Assembly (NCBI GenBank): GCA_034430615.1
Contig: DAOUEJ010000081.1
Span: forward strand, 1 to 38,732
Length of the DNA stretch: 38,732 nt
Direction: 5' to 3'
From: E44-bin32 sp034430615
GTDB lineage: Bacteria > Chloroflexota > Anaerolineae > Anaerolineales > E44-bin32
The stretch's first letter is position 1; every line of letters begins with the position of its first letter. The notes under the pieces are model-generated. The model made no database searches and was not told where the DNA came from. It saw only the letters and a list, made by a program, of their open reading frames with translations. A program made the translations under genes and the position numbers. Shown here piece by piece: positions 1 to 9,316 of this stretch.

Positions 1-241
1 TCCCCAACGGCTTGATATATACTCTCCTTGCACCTTACCAATCGAATAGATAGAAGGTTGTTGCAACGAATCTCTTGCAACGTAAAATCTTGCGAGTATC
101 GAGGTGCTGACTGTTGCCGCACGTGGACTAAAGACCCGGCGATATACGGGTCAAGCCGATAGTCAACATTGCTTTTTTGGCCCGGATAGGGCCTCAGGGC
201 GTCAACGTAGACGGTTGCGTCATACGTAGCCCTGGAAGCTC

Positions 242-257
242 CCCCGCTTAAGCGGGG
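242..257. repeat. Perfect 16-bp palindrome
   Basis: CCCCGCTTAAGCGGGG reads identically on both strands. It lies in the 352-base stretch before the first gene, where I see no coding region or RNA gene. It could be a protein-binding dyad or a small hairpin. It is about 45 bases from the terminator that follows and has no T-tract of its own, so it is not an obvious terminator. Confidence 0.5.
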
Positions 258-295
258 AGAGTGTGTCACAATTCTACCTTCCCCGATCCACAAAT

Positions 296-329
296 CAAAA
301 AAACGACAGTGTTAACCGTCGTCTTTTTT
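296..329 (-). terminator. Bidirectional intrinsic terminator after gltD-like gene
   Basis: The arms ACGAC (303-307) and GTCGT (318-322) enclose a GT/AC-containing loop. The hairpin is flanked by an A-run on the left and a T-run on the right, so both strands have a U-tract. On the minus strand it lies about 30 bases beyond the stop codon of the 353-1786 gene. Confidence 0.7.
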
Positions 330-352
330 AATCTTGATATATCAGGAAATGC

Positions 353-1786
353 TTACTTATCGTTCAGGTAGCCGCCGATCGCCTGCGCTGCCCTGCGGCC
401 GGCTGCCATGGCAGTGACCACCAGGTCTGGTCCGGTGACGTCATCGCCGCCGGCATAGACCCCGGGCCGGGTTGTCGCACCGGTCTCCGGATCGGCGACG
501 ATCAATCCCCACTTGTGCGTCTCAAGCTTGGGCGTAGTTTCCCCGATCGTTGGATCGGGCCAGTAGCCCAACGCAAGGATAACAGAATCGGCCGGGACGG
601 TGAAATTGGAACCTTCGATCGGCAACGGCCGGCGGCGGCCGCTGTCATCGGGTTCACCCAATTCGCACTGCAGGCATTCGACCGCGTTCACCCGGCCATC
701 CGCGCCGGCGATGTAGCGCACAGGTTGGGTAAGGAAGCGGAATGTCGCGCCCTCTTCCCTGGCCAATTCGCGATCCTTCTTCCCACCCGGCATCTCGGCC
801 TCAGTTCGCCGGTAGAGGCAGGTGACCTCGCTCGCTCCCAGCCTGATCGCACTGCGTAGGCAGTCAGCAGCGGTATCACCGCCACCGATCACGACGACGC
901 GATCGCCAGCATCGGGGACGCCGCCCATACCCGGTGGCAGCAGGCTCTCATCAACGTTAGCCCGGATGAGGAATTCCGTCGCCAGGTATACTCCCGGCAG
1001 GTCAGCACCCGGGACGTCCATTTTCGCATCGATCCCCGACCCCACGCCGAGGAAGACAGCGTCGTAGCCCTTTTCGAGCAAATCGTCGACCATCTCATCC
1101 TTACCGATGCGCGTATCCAGCACAAATTCCACACCAGCCTGCTTGAGGTCATCGAGAACCATGCGGACGATCGGCTTGGGGAGCTTGAAGTTGGGGATGC
1201 CGTAGATCAGCAGCCCGCCTGCTGTTGGCAGGGCTTCAAAGATGGTGACAGCATGTCCCATCCTTACAAGCTGTTCTGCGCAGGCCAGGCCGGATGGTCC
1301 CGATCCAACCACAGCGACACGCTTGCCGGTTGGCTTGCCAACCGGGATAGCGACGTTGGAATTCTGACGCTGGTAGGTGGTAACAAAGGCTTCCAGTGCA
1401 CCGGTGATGACCGGTTCGCCGCGCTTATTGCGCACACAGGCGCCCTGGCATAAGGCTTCATGTGGGCAGACGAGCCCGCAAATCTCAGGCATGGAGCTGG
1501 TCTGGCGATAAATCTCAGCTGCGCCGAGGAAATCACCTTGTTCGATCAACCACATCGCCTGAGGGATATCGTTGTGGACGACGCAGGCTTCCACACAAGC
1601 TGAAGGGTCGGGGCATTGAATGCAGCGTTCGGCGGCCGCCATTGCCTGCTCCGGGGTGAGATCGATGAACGTGGCTTCGAAGTCGCGAACCCGCTCCTCG
1701 ATTGGCCGGGCGGAAAGCTCCTCGAAGGGGAGCTTCATGCGTGCTTTCCGGTCGATCTGCGGACGATCGCTTTTAAGTTCGGGCAT
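353..1786 (-). CDS. gltD: GltD-like NADPH-dependent Fe-S flavoprotein (glutamate synthase small subunit family)
   Basis: A 477-residue cytoplasmic oxidoreductase. Eight cysteines in the N-terminal Fer4_20-type domain (C55, C58, C64, C68, C103, C107, C113, C117) can hold two 4Fe-4S clusters. An FAD-binding GSGPSG follows at 161-166. A second Rossmann motif, VIGGGDTAADC near residue 300, fits NADPH. The C-terminal GVYAGGD motif closes the FAD site. The family moves electrons from NADPH through FAD and Fe-S, classically to the large glutamate synthase subunit. The ATG has AGGAG seven bases upstream. No large subunit is in the window, so the partner is unknown. Other family members act as NfnB or dihydropyrimidine dehydrogenase electron subunits, so the symbol is a family-level call. 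Confidence 0.85.
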   Translation of the reverse strand: MPELKSDRPQIDRKARMKLPFEELSARPIEERVRDFEATFIDLTPEQAMAAAERCIQCPDPSACVEACVVHNDIPQAMWLIEQGDFLGAAEIYRQTSSMPEICGLVCPHEALCQGACVRNKRGEPVITGALEAFVTTYQRQNSNVAIPVGKPTGKRVAVVGSGPSGLACAEQLVRMGHAVTIFEALPTAGGLLIYGIPNFKLPKPIVRMVLDDLKQAGVEFVLDTRIGKDEMVDDLLEKGYDAVFLGVGSGIDAKMDVPGADLPGVYLATEFLIRANVDESLLPPGMGGVPDAGDRVVVIGGGDTAADCLRSAIRLGASEVTCLYRRTEAEMPGGKKDRELAREEGATFRFLTQPVRYIAGADGRVNAVECLQCELGEPDDSGRRRPLPIEGSNFTVPADSVILALGYWPDPTIGETTPKLETHKWGLIVADPETGATTRPGVYAGGDDVTGPDLVVTAMAAGRRAAQAIGGYLNDK

Positions 1787-1833
1787 ATTAGGACTCCTGC
1801 TCCGTGCGGGTATAAGCTCTCTAAGATGATACA

Positions 1834-1846
1834 GACCAAAGTGGTC
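1834..1846. promoter_or_regulatory. Dyad upstream of gltD-like gene
   Basis: GACCA-AAG-TGGTC is a perfect 5-bp dyad with a 3-base centre, 48 bases upstream of the gltD-like start. On the minus strand it overlaps TTGACC, a possible -35 box, although I found no convincing -10 at standard spacing. It could be an operator. The roughly 325 bases between the divergent genes (1787-2113) hold nothing else I can support. Confidence 0.3.
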
Positions 1847-2113
1847 AAGTATTAGTCTTGAAAGTCACGAGGGTAGGAGACGGTTGTCACAACCTCCATA
1901 ATCAATTCACAATTATTAGGTACAATTCACTCTCAAACCATACTCAAGCATTTTGGATCGAGGGTGTGGGGGGCAGGTTGGTTCAGGAATCACCTGAGGC
2001 GTACGATCCCCGGTTTTTACCCAGTAAATCCGAACTCGGTTGGCAAAGGTTGAACAGGGACGGGCGAACCCCGGTAATTGTCACCTTCCGCCTATGCAAC
2101 AAAGGAAAAAAGA

Positions 2114-3532
2114 ATGAGACGTTGGTGGATTTTGATCATTGTTGTTTTTATCGTCGTCGGTGGGTTCTTCGCGCTGCGAGCGTTGCGGCAGAACGGGGGG
2201 CAAGCCGCGGCCGCAGCGATGCAGACCGAACCGGTCCAGGCTGGCCCACTGACGGCCACCGTTGGGGCAACAGGGATCGTGCGTTCAAATCAGTCAGCAC
2301 TTCTTACTTTCAAGACGAATGGGACGGTCGAGTTTGTCTATTCGGGTTTGGGCCAGGTGGTTGAAGAGGGGGAACTGCTGGCCACACTCAAGCAAACATC
2401 GCTCTCTGCCCAGATCGTCCTGGCTGAGGCGGACCTGGTCAATGCGCAGCGTGCGCTGGAGGATCTCATGACCTCCGATCAAGCCCGCGCGGCTGCCATG
2501 CTGGCGCTGGCTCAGGCTGAGGATGCCCTCGAGAATGTTCAGTACACATTCCGTGTTCGCCAGCAGGGCAACCGGGCCAGTCAGAACACGATCGATAACG
2601 CGCAGGCTAGCCTGGTTCTTGCCGAGGATAAGCTGAATAATGCGAAGAGCGCTTACGATAGAGTCTCCGGGCGGGACGGTGATGACCCAGTGCGTGCCGT
2701 CGCACTGAACAACTTGACATCGGCTCGATCACAGTATGATTCTGCACTGCGTAATCTAAACTGGTATTTGGGAAGCCCGACCGCGATTGAGCAGTCGCTG
2801 CTCGAAGCGGACGTTGCCGTGGCCGAGGCGAAGCTGGCGGATGCACAGCGAGAATGGGGGCGGGTTAAAGACGGGCCGTCCCCGGATGACATCCGGGCAG
2901 CCGAGGCGCGTGTGGCTGCTGCACAGGCGACGCTCGAGATGGCACGCATCACCGCCCCCTTTGCGGGTACGATTACCGCAGTCCAAATCAAGCCCGGTGA
3001 CCAGGTAGCGCCCGGTACGCTGGCTTTCCGCTTGGATGATCTCAGTAAGCAACTGGTCGACGTTGACCTATCCGAGGTCGACATCAATCGCATTGAGATC
3101 GGACAGCCAGTTACGCTCAACTTTGACGCGCTCCCTGCTGTTGATTACCAGGGCGAGGTGATCGAGATCGGTGAAGTGGGGACGTCGGTGCAGGGAGTGG
3201 TCAACTTCCCGGTCACTCTCTTGCTTGCGGAAACGAATGGAGAAATCAAGCCGGGGATGACAGCAGCTGTGAATATCGTCGTTGACCAGTTGGAGAATGT
3301 GCTGCAGGTGCCCAACCGTGCCGTGCGTGTGATCAATGGACAGCGTGTGGTCTACCTGGCCCAGGGCGGCCAAGCGACGCCGATTGCGATCACACTGGGT
3401 GTCAGCTCTGATCTTTACAGCGAAGTGCTGGATGGGGATGTCAAGATCGGGGATCAAGTGGTTCTCAACCCACCCACCTACATCTTTGATCCAAACGGAC
3501 CCCCGCCGTTTGCCGGTAGCTTTGGCCAATGA
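2114..3532 (+). CDS. HlyD/MacA-family membrane-fusion (periplasmic adaptor) protein
   Basis: A 472-residue adaptor of a tripartite-type efflux system. The first ~25 residues are a basic N-terminus and a single membrane anchor (WILIIVVFIVVGGFFAL). A barrel-sandwich half follows, then a long Ala/Gln/Leu-rich alpha-helical hairpin (about 110-250), the second lipoyl half (APFAGTITAVQIKPGD) and a beta-barrel/MP-proximal domain. The ATG at 2114 is chosen over a TTG at 2078 because AAAGGAAAAAAG precedes it directly. Its stop overlaps the next gene's start (ATGA), so it is translationally coupled to the ATPase. In this family the adaptor links a MacB-type ABC permease to the outer envelope. No TolC homologue is present here, and the cargo is unknown. 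Confidence 0.87.
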   Translation: MRRWWILIIVVFIVVGGFFALRALRQNGGQAAAAAMQTEPVQAGPLTATVGATGIVRSNQSALLTFKTNGTVEFVYSGLGQVVEEGELLATLKQTSLSAQIVLAEADLVNAQRALEDLMTSDQARAAAMLALAQAEDALENVQYTFRVRQQGNRASQNTIDNAQASLVLAEDKLNNAKSAYDRVSGRDGDDPVRAVALNNLTSARSQYDSALRNLNWYLGSPTAIEQSLLEADVAVAEAKLADAQREWGRVKDGPSPDDIRAAEARVAAAQATLEMARITAPFAGTITAVQIKPGDQVAPGTLAFRLDDLSKQLVDVDLSEVDINRIEIGQPVTLNFDALPAVDYQGEVIEIGEVGTSVQGVVNFPVTLLLAETNGEIKPGMTAAVNIVVDQLENVLQVPNRAVRVINGQRVVYLAQGGQATPIAITLGVSSDLYSEVLDGDVKIGDQVVLNPPTYIFDPNGPPPFAGSFGQ

Positions 3533-4218
3533 CCGATTGGGTGATCGAAGCGGAAGGCCTGACCAAGGTCTACCAGATGGGCGAAATTGAGGTGCATGCG
3601 CTGCGCGGCGTTGATGTACGCATTGAACGCGGCGAGATCATCTCGATCATGGGCCCCTCCGGCTCCGGCAAGAGCACCTTGATGAATATCCTGGGTGCGT
3701 TGGATCGACCCACTTCAGGCAGCTATTGCTTGAACGGGGAGCAGGTATCCACACTCAAAGATGACCAGCTGGCAGCGATCCGCAACCGCGAGGTAGGTTT
3801 CGTCTTCCAGAGTTTCAACCTTCTCGGCCGGCAAAGCGCGTTGACGAACGTCGAGCTGCCCATGCGATACGCAGGAGTTTCTGATGGGAAGCGCAAGCGT
3901 GCGATCGAGGCGCTTGAAGCGGTTGGTTTGGGAGATCGCATTCGCCACCGGCCGAATGAGCTCTCCGGCGGGCAGCAGCAGCGGGTGGCCATCGCCCGGG
4001 CGCTGGTTAACAATCCGGCCATAATCCTGGCCGATGAACCCACTGGCAATCTCGATAGCAAGTCAGGGGATGAGATCATGAAGATCCTGCTTGACCTGAA
4101 TCATGAATTCGGAACGACGCTCATCTTCGTCACCCATGATCCGGAGATCGCCGAGCAAACGCAGCGCATTATCCACCTTCGCGATGGTATGGTTGAAGAC
4201 GTGAAGGAAAAAGTCTAA
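3529..4218 (+). CDS. MacB/LolD-family ABC transporter ATP-binding protein
   Basis: A 229-residue nucleotide-binding subunit. The Walker A motif is GPSGSGKST. The family-typical Q-loop context is FVFQSFNLL, the signature is LSGGQQQRVAIARAL, Walker B is ILADEPTGNLD and the H-loop is FVTHD. It lies between the adaptor (4-base overlap) and the FtsX-type permease (26-base gap), so the three genes form one export operon. It would energise the 4245-5468 permease at the inner face of the membrane. The substrate cannot be inferred; relatives export macrolides, peptides, lipoproteins or signalling molecules. Confidence 0.92.
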   Translation: MTDWVIEAEGLTKVYQMGEIEVHALRGVDVRIERGEIISIMGPSGSGKSTLMNILGALDRPTSGSYCLNGEQVSTLKDDQLAAIRNREVGFVFQSFNLLGRQSALTNVELPMRYAGVSDGKRKRAIEALEAVGLGDRIRHRPNELSGGQQQRVAIARALVNNPAIILADEPTGNLDSKSGDEIMKILLDLNHEFGTTLIFVTHDPEIAEQTQRIIHLRDGMVEDVKEKV

Positions 4219-4244
4219 ACGGGGGGAGGAGGGTCTAAGACAGG

Positions 4245-5468
4245 ATGGATGTTTGGCGCAGTGTTCTCGAAGCGCTTGATAGCCTGGCGAGCAACAAGCT
4301 ACGCTCGGGGCTGACGATTCTGGGTATCGTGATCGGGGTCGGTGCGGTGATCGCGATGCTGGCCATCGGAACCGGGGCGCAGGAGACCATCACCGGCTCG
4401 ATTAGCGGGATCGGTACAAACTTACTCTTCGTGCTGCGCGGTGGGAGCGAGGAGATCCGCAATCCACAGCCACTAACCTTGAGTGATGCGGAAGCAATCC
4501 AGGATCCATTTGCCGCGCCAGCTGTGATTGCAGTTGCACCGGTCATCCAGGGCTCGCTGGAGGTAACCTATTCTGGTGCAGGGGAATTCATCCCCGCGTT
4601 GGGTGTAACCTCCGGCTATGACGAGGTGCGCAACGTCACCATGGCCGAAGGCGAGTTCATCGACGAAGTGCAGGTCCTGGGCCGGGCGGCGGTGGTCGTC
4701 CTTGGTCCGGATACAGCCGAGACCCTCTTCGGGCGCAGGGAAGGCGTCACCGGGGAAACAGTTCGCATCGAAGGCCAGCCGTTCCGTGTGATTGGTATCA
4801 CGGAAGCACGCGGTGGCTCGGGTTTCCAGAACCCGGATAACCAGATCTATGTGCCAATGGATACCGCTCAAACCCGCTTGCTGCGACGCACGCGTGGCAA
4901 TGTGGATATGCTCATGGTCCAGGCGGTCAGCTCCGAGGCTGTCGCCGAGGCTGAGGAACAGGTGACCTCGATCTTACGCGCCCGCCACCGGACCCCGATC
5001 GGGGAGGATGATTTCACGATCTTCACCCAGCAAAGCTTCCTGGATACAGCGACAACGATCCTGAATGTCTTTACCATCTTCCTGGGAGGCGTGGCCGGTA
5101 TCTCGCTGCTTGTTGGTGGAATCGGGATCATGAATATCATGCTCGTCTCGGTTACCGAACGGACGCGTGAGATCGGTTTGCGGAAGGCGGTCGGCGCGCG
5201 CAAGCGTGACATCCTGCTTCAATTCCTGACGGAATCGGCACTGCTGAGTGTCTTTGGTGGCATCATCGGCATCGGACTGGGCTGGGCCCTCTCCCAATTG
5301 GTGGGTGCCATCGCAGCCGCCTCGAATGCCGATATCAACCCGGTTGTCGGCCTGGACGCAGTGCTTCTAGCTACGCTTTTCTCGGCTGCGGTCGGTCTGT
5401 TCTTCGGCCTCTATCCGGCCAAGCGCGCCGCCGACCTCGAACCGGTTGAGGCATTGAGGTACGAGTAA
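4245..5468 (+). CDS. MacB/FtsX-family ABC transporter permease
   Basis: A 407-residue permease with the standard MacB layout. One N-terminal membrane helix (LTILGIVIGVGAVIAMLAIG) is followed by an extracytoplasmic MacB_PCD-type domain of about 200 residues. Three C-terminal helices lie around the FtsX motif region GGIGIMNIMLVSVTERTREI. It ends YPAKRAADLEPVEALRYE, the usual tail of the family. GGGGGAGGAGGG lies upstream of the ATG. It pairs with the preceding ATPase and adaptor as a mechanotransmitter-type exporter. The operon ends at the terminator that follows. Confidence 0.92.
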   Translation: MDVWRSVLEALDSLASNKLRSGLTILGIVIGVGAVIAMLAIGTGAQETITGSISGIGTNLLFVLRGGSEEIRNPQPLTLSDAEAIQDPFAAPAVIAVAPVIQGSLEVTYSGAGEFIPALGVTSGYDEVRNVTMAEGEFIDEVQVLGRAAVVVLGPDTAETLFGRREGVTGETVRIEGQPFRVIGITEARGGSGFQNPDNQIYVPMDTAQTRLLRRTRGNVDMLMVQAVSSEAVAEAEEQVTSILRARHRTPIGEDDFTIFTQQSFLDTATTILNVFTIFLGGVAGISLLVGGIGIMNIMLVSVTERTREIGLRKAVGARKRDILLQFLTESALLSVFGGIIGIGLGWALSQLVGAIAAASNADINPVVGLDAVLLATLFSAAVGLFFGLYPAKRAADLEPVEALRYE

Positions 5469-5489
5469 CACCGATTCCTCTGAACGATC

Positions 5490-5517
5490 AAGAGCCAACA
5501 CGCGTTGGCTCTTTTTT
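5490..5517 (+). terminator. Intrinsic terminator of MacAB-like operon
   Basis: A 10-bp stem, AAGAGCCAAC (5490-5499) with GTTGGCTCTT (5504-5513), closes a 4-base ACGC loop and runs into six T residues. It starts 22 bases after the permease stop codon. Confidence 0.93.
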
Positions 5518-5750
5518 CTATTCGTTGCAATCCCCCCGACTGAAGAACACCCATACCATGCTGGTAGCCCACCCGAAGAGCCGCGACTTTCCTCCGTCAA
5601 GGCGATAGAGCGAGGCCATACCACGCCCCATTCATGCGGGTAGATCGCGGTCGTCCGGCAAGTCACCCACCATTGAACCGTTCCAACTCGCGCGCAAGCT
5701 CTGCCCGCGCATGCTGGCGTACGGACGGGAAGCTGTTGAAACTAGGAGAG
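5518..5750. other. Intergenic stretch without a supported gene
   Basis: About 230 bases separate the export-operon terminator from the end of uvrA. I see no RNA gene, repeat or terminator for uvrA. A short minus-strand reading just beyond the uvrA stop ends in a coding-like tail (ELARELERFNGG) but has no start codon after the preceding stop. It may be a decayed fragment. Confidence 0.4.
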
Positions 5751-8630
5751 CTATTTCAGGTGTTTCTTCAGGTACTTTCCTGTGTAGGAGGCGGGGTCTC
5801 TGGCGATCATCTCCGGGGTGCCTTCAGCAACAAGCCGTCCACCGCCCTCGCCACCCTCCGGCCCGAGGTCGATCACCCAGTCGGCGACCTTGATGATGTC
5901 GGGGTGGTGCTCAATGATCAGTACGGTATTATCCTGGTCGACGAGCTGTTGGAGCACGTCGATCAGTCGGTGGACATCGGCGGCGTGCAAGCCGACGGAT
6001 GGCTCATCAAGGACATAAAGCGTATGGCCGGCGCTGCGCTTGGACAGCTCACGCGAAAGCTTGACGCGCTGCGCTTCACCTCCCGACAGGGTCGGTGCCG
6101 GCTGCCCGATCTTCAGGTAGCCAAGACCGACATCGAGCAGCGTTTGCAGCCGGCGCTGCATGGGTGGGAAAGCTGAAAAAAGCTCCAGGCCATCTTCAAT
6201 TGTTGTGTCGAGGACATCGGCGATGGTCTTTTCCTTGAAGCGCACCTGCAGCGTCTCGCGGTTGAAGCGTGCCCCGTGGCACACCTCGCAGGGTACGTAG
6301 ACGTCGGGCAGAAACTGCATCTCGATCCGCAGCTGTCCTTGCCCCTGGCAAGCCTCACAGCGACCGCCGCGCACATTGAAGGAAAACCGCCCGGGTTTGT
6401 AGCCACGCACTTTCGATTCCGAGAGTTCGGCAAACAGCGAGCGAATGTGATCGAAAAGGCCGGTATAGGTACCCGGATTCGAGCGTGGTGTGCGCCCGAT
6501 CGGGCTTTGATCGATGTTGATCACGGTCTCGATTTGATCCACCCCTTCAAGAGAATCGAAGGCGCCGGGGAGCACGCGCGAGCCGTGCATATCGCGCGCC
6601 AATGCTTTGTACAGCACCTCGACCATCAACGTCGATTTCCCCGAGCCGGAAACGCCTGTGATGCAGACGAACATGCCCAGCGGGATCTTTACGCTAAGAT
6701 CTTTGAGATTGTTTTCACGTGCGCCCTCGATAATCAGGTGGTGGCCATTGCCGGGACGACGTTCTGCCGGGACGTCGATGCACAGATCCCCGGATAAGTA
6801 GCGGCCCGTGACCGATTTCTTATCCTTGGCAACCAGCTCGACCGGTCCTTCGGCCACGATCTCGCCGCCATGCTCACCGGCCCCGGGTCCAAGGTCGATC
6901 ACCCAATCTGCGGCCCGGATCGTGGCCTCGTCGTGCTCAACAACTAGGACCGTGTTGCCCAAATCCCGCATACCCTCCAGCGTATGGATCAGCCGAGCGT
7001 TGTCACGCGGGTGGAGGCCAATCGAGGGTTCATCGAGCACATAAAGCACACCCATCAAGCGCGAACCAATCTGGGTCGCCAGGCGAATGCGCTGCGCTTC
7101 ACCACCGGAGAGTGATCCAGCCGAGCGATCCAATGTCAGGTATTCCAGGCCGACGTCTACCAGGAAGCCAAGCCTTGCTTCGACTTCCTTCAGCAAGCGT
7201 CCCGCAATCGTCCGCTGGCGCTCGCTCAGCATTTCAGCATCGTTCTTCAAACTCCGAACCCAGGCCAGGCTCTTCAGCACCGGCCAGCCGGTGACCTCGA
7301 TGATATTGACCCCATTCAAGGTCACGGCGAGCGCCTCGGGGCGCAAACGTTGTCCCTGGCAAACCGGGCAGGGCTGCTCCGACATGTAATCCTGGATCCG
7401 TTCCCGGATGTACTGCGATTGGGTTTCCTGGTAGCGGCGTTCAAGGTTTCCAATCACTCCCTCATACGCGGTGCTATAGGTCGCTGTGCGTCCCTCACGG
7501 CTCTCGTAGTTGACCGAGATCTCCTTGCCGTTCGTGCCGTATAGGATCACCTGCAGTTGTTCCTCGCTCAGCATCTCAACCGGGACGTCAAGATCGATCT
7601 TGTACGCGGACGAGACCGCCTCCAGTAGCTGCCAGTAATAGCCCTGTTGATCCTTGGACTGGTTGGACCAATTCATCACTGCCAGCGCACCTTCGGCGAG
7701 GGAGATGGAGGGATCGGGAATCACACGGTCCGGGTCGATCTCAAGTTTGCTGCCGAGTCCCTGGCATTCCGGGCAGGCGCCATGGGGTGTGTTGAACGAG
7801 AACGTGCGCGGCTCGATCTCGGCCAAAGTCGTGCCGTGATCGGGGCAGGCCAGATGTTCCGAGTAGGGTGTGTCGACCGGCTCTTTTGCGCTAAGATCGG
7901 AGACGATCAGCATGCCATCTCCCCAGCGCAGTGACGTCTCCACCGAATCGGTCAGCCGCGAGAGGAAGGCCGGTCCTTCCTCACCAGCACTATCTTCGAT
8001 GACCAACCGGTCAACGATGGCTTCGATCGTATGGTTCTTATAGCGGTCAAGCTCGAATTCCTCATCCAGGGAGCGGACCTCGCCATCCACACGGGTGCGA
8101 ACGAAGCCGGATCGACGCAGTTCGTCAAACACGGCCAGGTGGGTGCCTTTCCGGCCGCGTATCACCGGCGCCAGGATCATGATGCGCGTCCCGGTCGGCA
8201 TCGCAGCCACAGCATCGACGATTTCCTGGGATGATTGCTTGTGGACTTCCTTGCCGCAAATCGGGCAATGCGGCTGGCCAATGCGCGCAAACAGCAGCCG
8301 CAGGTAGTCATAGACCTCGGTCACTGTGCCGACGGTCGAGCGCGGGTTGTGGGAAACACCACGCTGATCGATCGAGATGGCCGGCGAAAGGCCGTCAATG
8401 TAATCGACATCGGGTTTATCGAGTTGACCGAGGAATTGGCGCGCGTAGGCCGAGAGCGATTCAACATATCGCCGCTGTCCCTCGGCAAAGATCGTATCAA
8501 AGGCTAATGATGACTTACCTGAACCCGAGATTCCGGAAATGACAACCAGCTTATCGCGTGGGATCTCGACATTTATATTTTTCAGGTTGTGCTCGCGTGC
8601 ACCGATGACCGTGATCTTCTCTTGTGGCAT
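5751..8630 (-). CDS. uvrA: UvrABC excinuclease subunit A
   Basis: A 959-residue DNA damage-recognition ATPase of nucleotide excision repair, of normal length. The first Walker A is GISGSGKSS, followed by the UvrA-specific FAEGQRRYVESLSAYARQFL. A zinc-binding region follows (CPICGKEV, later CPDHG and CPECQG). Signature 1 is LSGGEAQRIRLATQ with Walker B VLDEPSIGLHPRD. The second half has Walker A GVSGSGKST, the zinc module CEACQGQG...CEVCHGARF, signature 2 LSGGEAQRVKLSREL and VLDEPSVGLHAAD. UvrA dimers load UvrB on lesions; uvrB and uvrC are not in the window. An extended -10 promoter lies just upstream, so it is probably transcribed independently of the zinc-ribbon genes. Confidence 0.98.
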   Translation of the reverse strand: MPQEKITVIGAREHNLKNINVEIPRDKLVVISGISGSGKSSLAFDTIFAEGQRRYVESLSAYARQFLGQLDKPDVDYIDGLSPAISIDQRGVSHNPRSTVGTVTEVYDYLRLLFARIGQPHCPICGKEVHKQSSQEIVDAVAAMPTGTRIMILAPVIRGRKGTHLAVFDELRRSGFVRTRVDGEVRSLDEEFELDRYKNHTIEAIVDRLVIEDSAGEEGPAFLSRLTDSVETSLRWGDGMLIVSDLSAKEPVDTPYSEHLACPDHGTTLAEIEPRTFSFNTPHGACPECQGLGSKLEIDPDRVIPDPSISLAEGALAVMNWSNQSKDQQGYYWQLLEAVSSAYKIDLDVPVEMLSEEQLQVILYGTNGKEISVNYESREGRTATYSTAYEGVIGNLERRYQETQSQYIRERIQDYMSEQPCPVCQGQRLRPEALAVTLNGVNIIEVTGWPVLKSLAWVRSLKNDAEMLSERQRTIAGRLLKEVEARLGFLVDVGLEYLTLDRSAGSLSGGEAQRIRLATQIGSRLMGVLYVLDEPSIGLHPRDNARLIHTLEGMRDLGNTVLVVEHDEATIRAADWVIDLGPGAGEHGGEIVAEGPVELVAKDKKSVTGRYLSGDLCIDVPAERRPGNGHHLIIEGARENNLKDLSVKIPLGMFVCITGVSGSGKSTLMVEVLYKALARDMHGSRVLPGAFDSLEGVDQIETVINIDQSPIGRTPRSNPGTYTGLFDHIRSLFAELSESKVRGYKPGRFSFNVRGGRCEACQGQGQLRIEMQFLPDVYVPCEVCHGARFNRETLQVRFKEKTIADVLDTTIEDGLELFSAFPPMQRRLQTLLDVGLGYLKIGQPAPTLSGGEAQRVKLSRELSKRSAGHTLYVLDEPSVGLHAADVHRLIDVLQQLVDQDNTVLIIEHHPDIIKVADWVIDLGPEGGEGGGRLVAEGTPEMIARDPASYTGKYLKKHLK

Positions 8631-8671
8631 GACGCTTGACCATCTTCCTTAGGGAGTCTTCGCAACCTGTA

Positions 8672-8680
8672 ATTATATCA
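8672..8680 (-). promoter_or_regulatory. Extended -10 promoter for uvrA
   Basis: On the minus strand the sequence reads TGATATAAT, a perfect TATAAT preceded by TG-n. The 17-base-spaced -35 position (TCGGCC) is poor, which fits an extended -10 promoter. The predicted transcript starts about 30-35 bases before the uvrA ATG. I saw no obvious SOS-type dyad around it. Confidence 0.5.
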
Positions 8681-8747
8681 GCCGACCCGAGGGAGGCCGA
8701 TAGGTCAGCACTCTTTCAGCGAGTGAGGGTGTCTGGTCGGTGTGGGT

Positions 8748-9278
8748 TCAGCCTGCTTCGGAACGGGGGGTGTTGCACCATGGACAAATGCGGTCGCCAG
8801 CCGAGAGCCCGGCATCACAGGCATGACAGCGTATACGCGAGGCGATCCAGTGTTCGCTTTCTGTGAGCTCGGCCGTGGGTGGAAGTTTTCCGCGCCCATT
8901 ACCCTGATGTAAGTCAGGTGGGCTGAAGTGAAGTCCACGCCCTTTGAGAGCCTGTGACAATGCCTCGCTCAGGCGGGGGCCGAGGCGTGGACCCGGTGCA
9001 GGGGATAAACGCTCAATCTGCTCACGCGCCTGGCGCGGCAGGTCCTCGATCATCCATTCGGGAAGCGGACCAGTCACGGGAGCCTCGATCAATCGCCGAA
9101 ACCGCCGCGCGCCTCCTGCTGTAAGTGGTTGTGTGTGGATCGTTGCCCCCCTGAAGCGAGGTTGGAGACCGCAGGCCGGGCAGAGTCGGACGACTTCCGT
9201 GTCGCTGATGGCGGGCAAGATCCGGAGCCGCGCGCCGCAGGATGGGCAGCGTTCTTGGGGTGGTCGTGGGTCGTGCAT
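8748..9278 (-). CDS. Small multi-zinc-ribbon protein, function unknown
   Basis: A 176-residue soluble protein with four Cys pairs: CPSC and CPAC in the first 45 residues, and CHAC and CPWC in the last 25. Each end can therefore form a four-cysteine zinc ribbon. The middle is a Pro/Arg-rich linker containing LPEWMIEDLP. That motif resembles IPEWMED in the large protein encoded just upstream, which also has terminal zinc ribbons. The ATG at 9278 is preferred over a GTG at 9305 because AGGGAA precedes it. Only 38 bases separate the two genes, so they are probably co-transcribed. I recognise no catalytic domain; a scaffold or adaptor role is a guess. Confidence 0.7.
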   Translation of the reverse strand: MHDPRPPQERCPSCGARLRILPAISDTEVVRLCPACGLQPRFRGATIHTQPLTAGGARRFRRLIEAPVTGPLPEWMIEDLPRQAREQIERLSPAPGPRLGPRLSEALSQALKGRGLHFSPPDLHQGNGRGKLPPTAELTESEHWIASRIRCHACDAGLSAGDRICPWCNTPRSEAG

Positions 9279-9316
9279 AGGTAAGGGTTCCCTGCGGTGT
9301 GGCACAGCTGGTCAGG

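Noticed and set aside
5640..5750. Coding-like tail ELARELERFNGG after uvrA
   Set aside because: The frame has a stop within uvrA's last codons and no start; UvrA already ends at a normal length, so this is at most a fragment.
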